A stretch of DNA of 64,000 nucleotides from Longimicrobiales bacterium (lineage in GTDB: Bacteria > Gemmatimonadota > Gemmatimonadetes > Longimicrobiales > Gaopeijiaceae). The first letter of the stretch is position 1. Each line of letters starts with the position of its first letter. The stretch is taken from the NCBI GenBank assembly GCA_029245345.1, contig JAQWPM010000019.1:62001-126000 (forward strand), given 5' to 3'. Of the stretch, positions 34,782 to 44,129 are shown piece by piece. A model generated the notes under the pieces. That model saw only the letters and a list, made by a program, of their open reading frames with translations. It did no database searches and was not told the origin of the DNA. The position numbers were made by a program, and so were the translations under genes.

Positions 34782-35987
34782 TCAGCTCTCCTGAGCGTGT
34801 TCGTTCCATCCGTGCTTCAGCGCTGGGTGCATGGCCAGTCCGATCGCGATGATGATCGCCGGCATCGACAGTAGCGTCGCCGTCTGTGGACCAATCACAT
34901 CCGCTAGGGCACCAGTTGCCAGGACGAACACCGATCCTGTGGCCCAAGCGAGTCCCATCACGATGCCGGAACTCACTGCCGCACCGCTGGGCAGCAACTC
35001 CTGGGCCATCACCACGATGGGTGGGAGCGTAGCCATGCCGAGGAAGCCAGCCGCACCGGCGGCTGCCAATCCGATCGCTCCTTGCGGCCCGAGCCACACT
35101 GCGAGCAGATGAGCCGGCAGGGCCAGACAGCACAGGTACAGCAGCAGCTTCCGTCGATCCATTCGATCTGCGAGCACACCTCCGGTGACCGTCCCGAATG
35201 CCTGCGCACCCAGGTAGATCGTCAGAGCCAGCGCCCCGAGTCCCTCGGAGCCACCAAGGTCCGCGATGATGATCGGCTCCATCGTGAGAAACGCACGCTG
35301 GACGAAGGCCATCGTCGCGCTGATGCCGAAGATGAGACCGAGCGGACCGGCCAAGTGACGAAGTACCGTCCCCGGGGGTGGAGGCCGCTTGGCGATCTTC
35401 GCCTCCGCGCGTCCGCTAGGAAGCCCGAAGAAGAAGATCGGCATGATCACGGCAGCCGGGATGATGGCCACCCAGAGTCGCTCCATTCCGCCCCATTGAA
35501 CGAGCCCGACGGCGATGAGCGGGCCGAGCGCAAAGCCCGCGGACCCGCCGAACGAGAAGATCGAATACCTAGTGCCTCCACCTTTCCCTTCGCCGACGCG
35601 CACAGCGTAGGAAGCGCCGGGAGGGTGGAACGCCGCGCTCCCCATCCCTGCTATGAGCAGGAAGAGCACCAAGACCCAGTAGGACGACGCAAACCCGATC
35701 GCTCCAATGAAGGCAGCGCCCACGAGAGGGCCGGCAACCGCGAATGCCCGACGCCCGAAACGATCGGACAGATATCCGAAGAGCGGCTGAGGTAGCGACG
35801 CCGCAATGGCGTAGGTGACGCTGAGGGTCGCGGCGGACGCGATGGACAGCCCCATGTTGTCCATGATGCGGGGCAAGAGGGGCGGCACGAACGACGCGTA
35901 GGCGTCGTTGATCCCATGTGCGAGCGAGACGATTACCGCAATGCGTGTCGCCTGCCGGGCCGGGGGACCGGCCCCTAGTCCGCCCAT
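34782..35987 (-). CDS. MFS transporter (fosmidomycin-resistance-like)
   Basis: 401 residues from ATG 35987, with about twelve transmembrane segments. Features are LAHGINDAYASFVPPLLPRI at the start, FGYLSDRFGRRAF (the MFS loop 2-3 motif), MGSAAFHPPGASYAVRVG and GGVLADRMDRRKLLL in the second half. The HGxND-type opening and HP motif resemble the Fsr efflux branch. The substrate is unknown. The frame is open for 60 more codons upstream, but that part is not MFS-like. A remnant of the paired regulator lies directly at its 3' end. Confidence 0.87.
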   Translation of the reverse strand: MGGLGAGPPARQATRIAVIVSLAHGINDAYASFVPPLLPRIMDNMGLSIASAATLSVTYAIAASLPQPLFGYLSDRFGRRAFAVAGPLVGAAFIGAIGFASSYWVLVLFLLIAGMGSAAFHPPGASYAVRVGEGKGGGTRYSIFSFGGSAGFALGPLIAVGLVQWGGMERLWVAIIPAAVIMPIFFFGLPSGRAEAKIAKRPPPPGTVLRHLAGPLGLIFGISATMAFVQRAFLTMEPIIIADLGGSEGLGALALTIYLGAQAFGTVTGGVLADRMDRRKLLLYLCCLALPAHLLAVWLGPQGAIGLAAAGAAGFLGMATLPPIVVMAQELLPSGAAVSSGIVMGLAWATGSVFVLATGALADVIGPQTATLLSMPAIIIAIGLAMHPALKHGWNEHAQES

Positions 35988-36170
35988 TGGCTCTCGGTTG
36001 ATCGGCTTGGCGTGTCGACGTGCACGGTACGGCCGGACTCCGGCTGAGAGGGCGAAATTGGGCTCAAAGGTTAATCCCGCCCAGCCCCTGCGACCACCGC
36101 TACTAGCGCGCACGAGAACGCCCTGCCAACGTGCATACTGAACACGAACCAACGACCGGATGATCACCCG

Positions 36171-37907
36171 ATGAAGCCACGACGCCTCTTTTTTGCAGCC
36201 CTTCTCGTATCACTCTCGACCGCCGCTGGATGTTCGGCCCCAGATCGCGCTCCGAGTGGTGACGCACAGGCCATGGGGGGCTCGGTTGTCTACGCTCCCC
36301 AGAACAGGCCTGATGTGCGCGGCACCCGAGGTGCGGTGTCCGCGGGTCATCCTCTCGCGGCGCAGGCGGGGCTGCGTGTCCTCCAAGATGGAGGCACTGC
36401 GACCGACGCGATCATCGCGATGGCCGGCGTGCTGGCGGTCGTTCGTCCGCACATGAACGGCATCGGCGGAGACGCGTTCGGCATTTTCTACGACGGTGCC
36501 ACGGGCGAGGTCACCACGCTCAACGGGAGCGGACGTTCGGGGGCGTTGGCAACACCTGGCTTTTTCACGAGCCAAGGATTGGACGAGGTCCCTGAGAAGG
36601 GCGCTATGGCAGTGAGCGTGCCGGGCGCAGTCGCCGCATGGGTCGATGCGCATGAACGCTACGGCTCAATGCCGTTCGCGGACCTGCTCCAACCTGCGAT
36701 CCACTTTGCGAGCGAAGGCTTCCCGGTTTCGCGGCGACTTCAGATGGACTTCGAGGCGCAAGGCGGCGATCTGAACGAGGCGGGCAAGGCCCTCTATCTG
36801 CCGAGCGGATCCGCGCCACCTCTGAGTTCACTTCTCGTGAACCCGGCCCTAGGCGCGACGCTTACTCGGATCGCCCAAGGCGGAAAGGCAGCCTACTACA
36901 CCGGGCCGGTGGCCCAGCGGTTGGCTGCTTTCGTCGAAGCGGAGGGAGGTCATCTACGCGCTTCGGACTTCGAAGCACATACGTCCAACTGGGTCGACCC
37001 ACTCCAAGGTGACTACCTCGACCACACCTTTGTGGTCATGCCTCCGAATACGCAGGGCATAGCCCAGTTGTCGTATATGGAGATGGCGAAGTCGCACCCG
37101 ATTTCGTCTCTAGGGCACAACTCGACCGATTACCTGCACACGATGATCGAGTTGAAAAAACTCGCATTCGCGGACAGGGATCGCTGGGTGGCCGACCCGA
37201 CCAAGGCGGATGTCCCTGTCGATCGTTTGCTCGATCCTGAATACCTCCGTGCCCGGGCCGAACAGGTCGACCCGGATCATGCCGCTGAGGACGTGGAGCC
37301 GGGATTCGGCGCGGAGGGCGGCGCCACGGACACCCAACTCGACGATTCAGGTGACACGGTTTACATGACAGCCGTCGACCGATGGGGCAACGCGGTCAGT
37401 TGGATTCAGAGCAACTTCGCAGGATTCGGCTCGGGCCTCCTGGATACGGAAACGGGTGTACTTCTTCACAACCGGGGAGCTCTCTACACGCTCGAAGAAG
37501 GTCATCCGAATCAGGTGGCTCCAGGCAAACGACCCTACCACACGCTCACGCCCATGATGGCGCTTCGTGACGGCAGCTTCGCGTTCACGATCGGGACACC
37601 CGGTGGAGACAGTCAGACGCAGACGCTGCTCCAGATCGTCCACAACCTGCTTCTCTTCGAGATGACGCCTCAGGAGGCGATCGAGGCCCCGCGCTTCAGG
37701 TCGTACAACGGGCTGCTCGTCGACATCGAAGACCGAGTGAACTCTGGAGTACTCACAGCCCTAAACGCTCGCGGCCATGGAATGCGGCTCATCGAGGGAT
37801 GGACTGCGACGTTTGGCGGTGCTCAGATGATTCTGGTCGAGCCCGGCACCGGCACCCTAACTGTTGGGTCCGATCCGAGACGCGAAGCCTACGGTCTAGC
37901 GTACTGA
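36171..37907 (+). CDS. Gamma-glutamyltransferase family lipoprotein
   Basis: 578 residues. A lipobox STAAGC (Cys21) predicts lipid attachment. The large-subunit region has RGAVSAGHPLAAQAGLRVLQDGG and MNGIGGDAFGIFYD. The autoprocessing Thr is probably Thr396 in GDTVYMTAVD, beginning the small subunit, which continues with RWGNAVSWIQSNFAGFGSG and GTPGGDSQTQTLLQ. Such Ntn-hydrolases cleave gamma-glutamyl bonds of glutathione or other substrates. It is divergent from the MFS gene with a 183-nt shared upstream region. The second gene of the family, at 57166-59016, is only distantly related. Confidence 0.88.
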   Translation: MKPRRLFFAALLVSLSTAAGCSAPDRAPSGDAQAMGGSVVYAPQNRPDVRGTRGAVSAGHPLAAQAGLRVLQDGGTATDAIIAMAGVLAVVRPHMNGIGGDAFGIFYDGATGEVTTLNGSGRSGALATPGFFTSQGLDEVPEKGAMAVSVPGAVAAWVDAHERYGSMPFADLLQPAIHFASEGFPVSRRLQMDFEAQGGDLNEAGKALYLPSGSAPPLSSLLVNPALGATLTRIAQGGKAAYYTGPVAQRLAAFVEAEGGHLRASDFEAHTSNWVDPLQGDYLDHTFVVMPPNTQGIAQLSYMEMAKSHPISSLGHNSTDYLHTMIELKKLAFADRDRWVADPTKADVPVDRLLDPEYLRARAEQVDPDHAAEDVEPGFGAEGGATDTQLDDSGDTVYMTAVDRWGNAVSWIQSNFAGFGSGLLDTETGVLLHNRGALYTLEEGHPNQVAPGKRPYHTLTPMMALRDGSFAFTIGTPGGDSQTQTLLQIVHNLLLFEMTPQEAIEAPRFRSYNGLLVDIEDRVNSGVLTALNARGHGMRLIEGWTATFGGAQMILVEPGTGTLTVGSDPRREAYGLAY

Positions 37908-37931
37908 TCTCCTGAAGTCGGCGGGGCAGAT

Positions 37932-38306
37932 ATGACGACCGATCGATTGTTCTTCGGCCTGGGTGCGATCTTCGCAGGCGTGGCAGTAGCCCTCGGCGCG
38001 TTCGGGACCCACGGTCTTCGTGGAATGCTGAGCCCCGAGGATCTCGCGACGTTCGAGACAGGGGTTCGTTACCAGATGTACCACGCGGTCGGGCTCATGG
38101 CTCTCGCTTGGGCCTCGACCCGCTGGGACGCGCCGTTGCTCACGCTAGCTGGCTGGAGCATGGCTGCTGGGATTGTCATCTTCTCCGGCAGCCTCTACAC
38201 GCTAGTCCTGACCGGCCAGCGTTGGCTGGGGGCCGTGACCCCCGTCGGCGGAGCGGCGTTCCTGCTTGGGTGGGTTCTCTTGGCCTGGACCGCGTTCCGT
38301 AAATGA
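37932..38306 (+). CDS. DUF423 membrane protein
   Basis: 124 residues with four hydrophobic segments and the family opening GAIFAGVAVALGAFGTHGLR, then YQMYHAVGLMALA and GSLYTLVLTG. It matches the small YgdD-like inner-membrane proteins of unknown function. It follows the gamma-glutamyltransferase by 24 nt and overlaps the sirtuin gene by ATGA. Confidence 0.9.
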   Translation: MTTDRLFFGLGAIFAGVAVALGAFGTHGLRGMLSPEDLATFETGVRYQMYHAVGLMALAWASTRWDAPLLTLAGWSMAAGIVIFSGSLYTLVLTGQRWLGAVTPVGGAAFLLGWVLLAWTAFRK

Positions 38307-39082
38307 CCTCCGACCTGGACCGTGCTCGCTCGATCATTGCGGATGCGACCCGGGTGGTCTCACTGACCGGTGCAGGCATCTCGGCCGAGTCCGGAGTCCC
38401 TACCTTCAGGGGTCCCGGTGGGCTGTGGAAGTCGTTACGTCCTGAAGAACTCGCTACTCCGGATGCATTTCGTCGTGACCCGCAGACCGTATGGGAATGG
38501 TACGCGTGGCGGAGAGGTCTGATCGCCGATTGTGCTCCCAACGCAGGGCATGCCGCTCTGGCTGAGTTCGCCTTGAGGCGTGGAGGGAAGTCGATCATCA
38601 CACAAAACGTTGACGGACTTCATACGCGCGCAGCACGTGAGGCGTCGGGTCAGGCAGATCCCGACGCGGCCGTCCCGATCGAGGTGCATGGGGCGATCGA
38701 TCGAGATAAATGTTCGACCTGCGGGGCTCGAACGCCGGGGGTCACCGACGTAGACGTCAAGGCGGCAGCCACACTGCCGCACTGTGATGTGTGTGGCGGC
38801 ATGCTCCGGCCGGACGTCGTATGGTTCCGGGAGTCCCTGGACCCCGACGTCATCGGGAGAGCGTTCGATACCGCGAGGGCAGCTGATGTGTGCCTGGTCG
38901 TGGGCACGAGCGCCTTGGTACATCCAGCTGCGTCAGTCCCCATGGTTACGGTCGAAAGCGGCGGGCACATCATCGAAGTGAACATGGAGGACACGCCGTT
39001 GACGAGATTCGCTTCAGTGAGTTTGAAGGGCGCGGCGGGACAAGTGCTGCCGAGCCTCCTCGACGTAGACCTTTCCAACTGA
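38303..39082 (+). CDS. cobB: NAD-dependent protein deacylase (Sir2 family)
   Basis: 259 residues. NAD-binding GAGISAESGVPTFRGPGGLW, catalytic-loop TQNVDGLHTRA with the active His in VEVHG-like IEVHGAI, and a zinc site CSTCG ... CDVCGG. Further features are RPDVVWFRESL and VVGTSALVHPAASVP. It removes acyl groups from lysines using NAD+, releasing nicotinamide, which the nicotinamidase at 6163-6861 could recycle. Class III-like motifs for desuccinylation (Tyr and Arg in AWRRGLI region) are suggestive only. Confidence 0.93.
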   Translation: MTSDLDRARSIIADATRVVSLTGAGISAESGVPTFRGPGGLWKSLRPEELATPDAFRRDPQTVWEWYAWRRGLIADCAPNAGHAALAEFALRRGGKSIITQNVDGLHTRAAREASGQADPDAAVPIEVHGAIDRDKCSTCGARTPGVTDVDVKAAATLPHCDVCGGMLRPDVVWFRESLDPDVIGRAFDTARAADVCLVVGTSALVHPAASVPMVTVESGGHIIEVNMEDTPLTRFASVSLKGAAGQVLPSLLDVDLSN

Positions 39083-39152
39083 TTAGAATCGGGAAGGCAT
39101 CCGCTTCGCCGCCGTATATCCTCGAGACATTTCCGCTCCCACCGGGACCCAG

Positions 39153-41147
39153 ATGAATCACCCCCGACATGCTCTGGTTGTCGCACTCGTCTTCGCCGCC
39201 TCATGTGGTGGCGCCGAGTCCACGCCTCCGCCGGATCCGGGACCGACCATCACGTCGGTGACGGTGAGTCCAGCGAGCCCGGTTGTCCAAATCGGCTCGA
39301 CCCAACAGATGTCTGCCATCGCGAACAGTTCCACCGGCGGATCGGTCTCAGGTCAGACGGTGTCTTGGACCAGCAGCGACCAGAATGTGGCTTCGATCAC
39401 ATCTGGAGGGCTCGTGACTGGCGTCACGGAGGGCACGAGTACGATTACCGCCACCGTAGGTGGAGTCGCGGGATCGCAGGTCCTCACGGTGGAACTCGTC
39501 GACTGTGAACAGGCGACTCCCGTGTCTCTGGCCGCCGGGGAGTTCCAGGCGTATGAGGCGAGCGAATGTCTCCTGCTTCCGTCTGGATCTGCAGGAGACT
39601 ATTACCGTGTGGTCATCACGCGTCCAACCTCTATCGAAAACCCCAGCGACGTGCCGAATGCGACGTTGACCGTCACGGGAATTGGGACACTGCAGAGCGC
39701 GGCGGCACCAGCCTCGGCCGTTGCTACGGCCGAGCGAGCACCGGTCGCGGGATTTCCGGAGATCGATGGGACCCGGCTCCTGGAAAATGACGCGCTAAAG
39801 GAGAGCACTGCTCGTTTCCACATGAACATGCTCGAACGGGAGATGCGTGAGCGCGGACCGGGGCCAGATGGAATCGCACCCAACCGTGCGTCCTTTGGGC
39901 TCCGCCTCATGGCCGATCCGCCGGGTCGACTCGAGATCTCTTCGGAATTCTCCTGCTCGGCGACTCGCGTCCCACAGGCGCTCATCAACTTCAACGATGA
40001 CTTGGCGATCTACCAAGACAGCACCGAACGCTCCGCCAAGCCGATAAGCCAGACCTCGACGCAGGAGATGCTGGACTACTACACGGCCTACGTGAAGGAC
40101 ATGATCCCGCAGTATTGGGGAGACGTCTCGGACATCGACGGTAATGGGAGAATCATCGTGACGACTGCGCCGTCCTTGGGCGATTCGGTCGCGGCCGCTG
40201 TCTTCACCGGCGACCTGCGCACGAATGGGACCTGCGCGAGCGGCAACGTTGGCGAGGTCATTTTCTTCAACGCCGACCTCATCCTGGGGATGGACGGTGC
40301 GGATCCTGATTGGACCCCCCTGTCGACGCTCGCTCATGAGACCAAACACCTGGTAAGCATCCGGAAACGTTTCGACGCCGGCACCGGCCTGCCGCCGCTT
40401 TGGATCGAAGAAGGCATGGCTGAGATTGCTTCAACGATGTCATCTCGCATCGCTTGGGCCACCACGGGCGGTCCCGCGCTGGGAACCCAAGTGACGCGCA
40501 CGAACCTCATCGCGACGCTGTGCGCCACCGATCCGTGTGGCTTCACGAGGGAGATCTTCGGGCTCGTGGACGCGCTCGCGAATACGATCGTGTGGTCTTC
40601 AACTCAGCCGAACAGCCTCATCACTAATCCGGACGGCGCGAGCGAATTCCACTCGATCTATGCGTCCGGGTGGCATTTTCATCGATTCCTCGGTGACGCC
40701 TATGGCAACGCATCAACACCGATGGGCGATGCCGGACTCTTCAAGAATCTTGTGGCATCGACGTCGCCACTTGGCATCGCGGCGTTGGAGCAGTTCACAG
40801 GCAGTACCTACGAGGAGCTGTTCCAGCAGCTCGCAGTGGCCATGGCTCTGCACAACAACTCCGCACCTGCACCGACCAGGTCGTTCACGACGTACGACTT
40901 CACAACTGCGATGAGGATCTTCTCCGCGCCCGCAGTGCTCGCGCCGGAGGGACTATACCCGTGGCCCGTCACGACGGTCAGTGACGACGACCTCTCAGCA
41001 GGATTCACGAGCGCGGTGTTCGAAGGCACGATGGGACCGTCCGGAATGCGCTTCCACGACTTCGAATCCAACGGGTCGGGAACCGGCGCTCAGATTGAGG
41101 TGTCCCTCGCAGAACCGGCAGAGGTCCTAGTCGTCCGGATTCGCTAG
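39153..41147 (+). CDS. Big-domain lipoprotein with HExxH metalloprotease domain
   Basis: 664 residues. Lipobox AASCGG (Cys18), then one Big_2-type Ig-like domain (about 32-115). The protease part has HETKH at 395-399, with a likely third zinc ligand in WIEEGMAE (about 417-424), as in M30 hyicolysin-like gluzincins. The segment before it (DIDGNGRIIVTTAPSLGD) also fits that group. It is presumably a surface or periplasmic protease; substrates are unknown. It lies 70 nt after cobB and converges with the ammonia-lyase gene. Confidence 0.8.
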   Translation: MNHPRHALVVALVFAASCGGAESTPPPDPGPTITSVTVSPASPVVQIGSTQQMSAIANSSTGGSVSGQTVSWTSSDQNVASITSGGLVTGVTEGTSTITATVGGVAGSQVLTVELVDCEQATPVSLAAGEFQAYEASECLLLPSGSAGDYYRVVITRPTSIENPSDVPNATLTVTGIGTLQSAAAPASAVATAERAPVAGFPEIDGTRLLENDALKESTARFHMNMLEREMRERGPGPDGIAPNRASFGLRLMADPPGRLEISSEFSCSATRVPQALINFNDDLAIYQDSTERSAKPISQTSTQEMLDYYTAYVKDMIPQYWGDVSDIDGNGRIIVTTAPSLGDSVAAAVFTGDLRTNGTCASGNVGEVIFFNADLILGMDGADPDWTPLSTLAHETKHLVSIRKRFDAGTGLPPLWIEEGMAEIASTMSSRIAWATTGGPALGTQVTRTNLIATLCATDPCGFTREIFGLVDALANTIVWSSTQPNSLITNPDGASEFHSIYASGWHFHRFLGDAYGNASTPMGDAGLFKNLVASTSPLGIAALEQFTGSTYEELFQQLAVAMALHNNSAPAPTRSFTTYDFTTAMRIFSAPAVLAPEGLYPWPVTTVSDDDLSAGFTSAVFEGTMGPSGMRFHDFESNGSGTGAQIEVSLAEPAEVLVVRIR

Positions 41148-41194
41148 ACGACGGGTGGACGTGGGGGCCGTAGGGACCGCCCCGCCTGGCCGCG

Positions 41195-42166
41195 TCAGGT
41201 TAGAAGAGCGGCCAGCACCTTCGGCGCGACGTTGCCGCCGCTGAGAACCACCACGAGCGGGGAATCAGGCTCGAGAGACCGGGGATCCCACGCGCCCGAC
41301 AGGACTGAGGCCAGCGCGACGGCACCGCCTCCTTCGAGCACCAGGTGAAGCTGGCGCACGGCATACCGCATCGCGTCGCCAATCTGGTCCTCGGTAACGG
41401 TCACATGTTCTTCGATCGCGTCCCGGATGAGGGCGAACGAATACTGATTGTCCAACCCGATCCCTCCGGCCAGAGCGTTCGCGAGCGTCTCCTTCTCAGG
41501 AAGATCGATCGGGCGCCCGGCCTGTAGGCTCGCGAGCATTACCCCCGCGTTCTCCGCTGTGGCGCCCACGCAACGAACGGCGGCACCCTGCGAAACGAAC
41601 GCGGCGGCGATCCCGCCCACAAGGCCACCTCCGGACAGGGGCGCAATCACAGCCCCTGGCAGACGGCCCAGGTCTTCGGTGATTTCCGCGGCCAGAGTGC
41701 CCTGCCCTGCGATCACCCACGGATCGTCATATGCCGACACGAAAGGTCTGCCCGTTTCATCCGCGAGCCGCAGGGCGTGCGCCTCAGCTTCATCGTAGGT
41801 CTCCCCGACGAGAAGCGCCTCGGCACCCGCTCCTCGAATGCCATCCAATTTCACCGGATCGACCCATCCCGGGACGCATACCGTGGCGGGCACCCCGAGC
41901 TTCTGCGCCACATAGGCCACCGCGCGCCCATGGTTACCGCTCGAACACGCCACGACTCCGGTCTCACGCTCGGACTCCGACAATGCGGACAGCCTCGCTG
42001 CCGCTCCTCGCACCTTGAACGAGCCGGTCGCCTGCAGGCATTCGGCCTTTACGAACACGGGCCGCTCGAACCGTTCGCTCAGCTCCGTAGCGGGCAGAAG
42101 TGGCGTTCGACGGGCGAGCGAAGCCACCGCCCTCCGGGCGCCCTCGAAATCGTATATGTCTGACAT
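41195..42166 (-). CDS. PLP-dependent threonine/serine ammonia-lyase family protein
   Basis: 323 residues from ATG 42166. The fold-type II signature is FVKAECLQATGSFKVRGAAARL with the PLP lysine in SFKVRG. It also has CSSGNHGRAVAYVAQ, the glycine loop PLSGGGLVGGIA and a C-terminal LSGGNVAPK. There is no ACT domain, so it belongs to the catabolic or racemase-like group (threonine/serine dehydratase, hydroxyaspartate ammonia-lyase). It lies 5 nt after the LVIVD gene and is probably co-transcribed, although its cytoplasmic enzyme nature contrasts with its secreted neighbours. Confidence 0.88.
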   Translation of the reverse strand: MSDIYDFEGARRAVASLARRTPLLPATELSERFERPVFVKAECLQATGSFKVRGAAARLSALSESERETGVVACSSGNHGRAVAYVAQKLGVPATVCVPGWVDPVKLDGIRGAGAEALLVGETYDEAEAHALRLADETGRPFVSAYDDPWVIAGQGTLAAEITEDLGRLPGAVIAPLSGGGLVGGIAAAFVSQGAAVRCVGATAENAGVMLASLQAGRPIDLPEKETLANALAGGIGLDNQYSFALIRDAIEEHVTVTEDQIGDAMRYAVRQLHLVLEGGGAVALASVLSGAWDPRSLEPDSPLVVVLSGGNVAPKVLAALLT

Positions 42167-42171
42167 GACCG

Positions 42172-44076
42172 CTAGGAAATGACTCTCGGGCGCTCTTTGA
42201 GCTCGGTAATCCACAGGCCTGAGTTGATGTCGGAAGAATAGATCTTCCCTTTGTGGATCTGGGCCCCCCAGGTCATGGGCCAGTTGGGCGTCGTAGAGTT
42301 CTCGTCGACGGTCAGGATGCTCGCGATCTCCCGTCCTTGCTGGTACAAGTCACCCCGAAGTTCTCCAGAGATGTCGAGCACACGCAGTCCCGCCTGGTAG
42401 TAGCCCACGTAAAGCCGGTCACCCTCCGCCCAAATGTTGTGCACGCCGGCTTCGGGCACCTCGTACTTGGCGACTTCGACCGGGTTCTCCATGTCGGTCA
42501 TATCGAGCACGTGGAGGTAACCCCGCGCGTCGATGCGGCCGTCTGCATCCCAAGTTGGAGGGAAGATCTCGTCCCCGACGAACAGGTACTTCCCGTGGCG
42601 CCATGCCACGTGAGTGTTGCCGACCGGGTACTTGTACTGGCTGACAAATGCCGGCGTCCGCGGCGTACCTCCGTGACTGCCCGCTCCAACGTCCAGCACG
42701 ACCGCGCCGTCATCCCAATAAGAAACGTAGGCGTATCCATCTTGGACGATCACGTCATGCAGTGAGCGTTGCTCATTGTCGATGCCCCACCGACCCACCT
42801 CACTCGGTGCCTCCGGGTTAGAGATGTCGATCACGTGAACCGCCCGTGTCCCATTGTGAACCGCATACACCAGCTCGTTCACGCCGTCGATCCACACGTT
42901 GTGCACCCCGCCTGTGAGCGTCTCCGTGTACTCCGAGAGCACGGTGGGGTGTGCGGGGACCGCCAGGTCAAGAAGCACCATCCCGTTCCTGCGGCTCGAT
43001 GCTCCCTCTCGGGTCACGATGCCGAGTCGATTGTTCGGATGGATCTTCACATCGTTGATGCGGCGGGCGTCCAATTGCACCGAGTCCGTGAGGATCGGGT
43101 TCGAACTGTCCGTGACGTCCCACACCTTCATCCAGTCGTATTGGAACGTGCCGATGTACGCGTAGTCGCGACCGTCGACACCCTCGAACACCCAGACGTC
43201 TCCGGAGTGATGCTCCGAGATCGCTCCCCGCCCGATTTGCACGAGTTCCGCTTCGGCTCCGCGAGCCTCGACGGTGATGACCGCGCTCGCGACAGCATTC
43301 TCACCGAGCCGGGCGGTCACCCTGTATGCCCCCGGCTCCTCAGCCACAAACACACCTTCGCCGTTCTCACCTTCGACCTGCGCACCCACACCATTGATGG
43401 ACCACTCCGGGAACGCTCTCACCTGTCCGTCTGGAGATTCCATCGTGGCTTGGAGTCTCACGACGTCACCCGTGCGGGCCTGGACCTCCGTCTGAGACAG
43501 GGAGTAGGTGAGCCCTGGGTCAGGGCGGACCGTGACATCCACGGACGCGGAGGCGCTGCCCCCGGTCACTGTGATTCGCGTCGATCCTGCTGAGCGCGCG
43601 AACACGAGACCGGCCCCGTCGACTGCTGCGATGGAGGGATCGGCACTCGCATAGGACAAGACCGGGACACCCACCCCTTCTCCCAATCGATTCAACGCTG
43701 TGACACTGAGCGGAACGGCCTGACCAGCGTACGGATGATCCATCGGGAGTCCGACGATCAGGTCGGCTGCGGGCAACTCGTGAATCGTGATCAGAGTAGA
43801 AGCCGGCTTCCCGCCGACAACGACGGTGATTTTCGCGATCCCGGGATTCGTCGCCATCATCCGGCCAGTCTGATCGACGCTTGCAATTTCCGGTGTGGAT
43901 GAAAGCCAACGGACGTCGGCGTCCGTGATGAGACGCCCCGCCCCGTCCAGAGCCCGCACAGAAAGCTGGACCGTCTCCTGGACCTGCACCTCGGACCGGT
44001 CCGCGGTGATGTCGACCTGGACCGGAGCCGTCTGGAAGACGACCGACAAGACTAGTGCCGCAAGCGTGTTACCCAT
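42172..44076 (-). CDS. Secreted Big-domain / LVIVD-repeat beta-propeller protein (paralogue 2)
   Basis: 634 residues. Signal peptide (LAALVLSVVFQTAPVQV region), at least two Big_2-like domains (about 20-190, with STPEIASVDQTGRMMA and ADPSIAAVDGAGLVFA), an unassigned Ig-like domain, then an LVIVD propeller (about 280-625) with GYAYVSYWDDGAVVLDV and GYLHVLDMTDMENPVEVAKY. It shares architecture and landmarks with the gene at 6936-8966. It follows the TPR lipoprotein gene by about 53 nt and has GGAG before the ATG. Confidence 0.85.
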   Translation of the reverse strand: MGNTLAALVLSVVFQTAPVQVDITADRSEVQVQETVQLSVRALDGAGRLITDADVRWLSSTPEIASVDQTGRMMATNPGIAKITVVVGGKPASTLITIHELPAADLIVGLPMDHPYAGQAVPLSVTALNRLGEGVGVPVLSYASADPSIAAVDGAGLVFARSAGSTRITVTGGSASASVDVTVRPDPGLTYSLSQTEVQARTGDVVRLQATMESPDGQVRAFPEWSINGVGAQVEGENGEGVFVAEEPGAYRVTARLGENAVASAVITVEARGAEAELVQIGRGAISEHHSGDVWVFEGVDGRDYAYIGTFQYDWMKVWDVTDSSNPILTDSVQLDARRINDVKIHPNNRLGIVTREGASSRRNGMVLLDLAVPAHPTVLSEYTETLTGGVHNVWIDGVNELVYAVHNGTRAVHVIDISNPEAPSEVGRWGIDNEQRSLHDVIVQDGYAYVSYWDDGAVVLDVGAGSHGGTPRTPAFVSQYKYPVGNTHVAWRHGKYLFVGDEIFPPTWDADGRIDARGYLHVLDMTDMENPVEVAKYEVPEAGVHNIWAEGDRLYVGYYQAGLRVLDISGELRGDLYQQGREIASILTVDENSTTPNWPMTWGAQIHKGKIYSSDINSGLWITELKERPRVIS

Positions 44077-44129
44077 CGACTACTCCTCTAGCGTTCATTG
44101 AATCGTTCATCGTTTCCTAGTGTCGTTGA

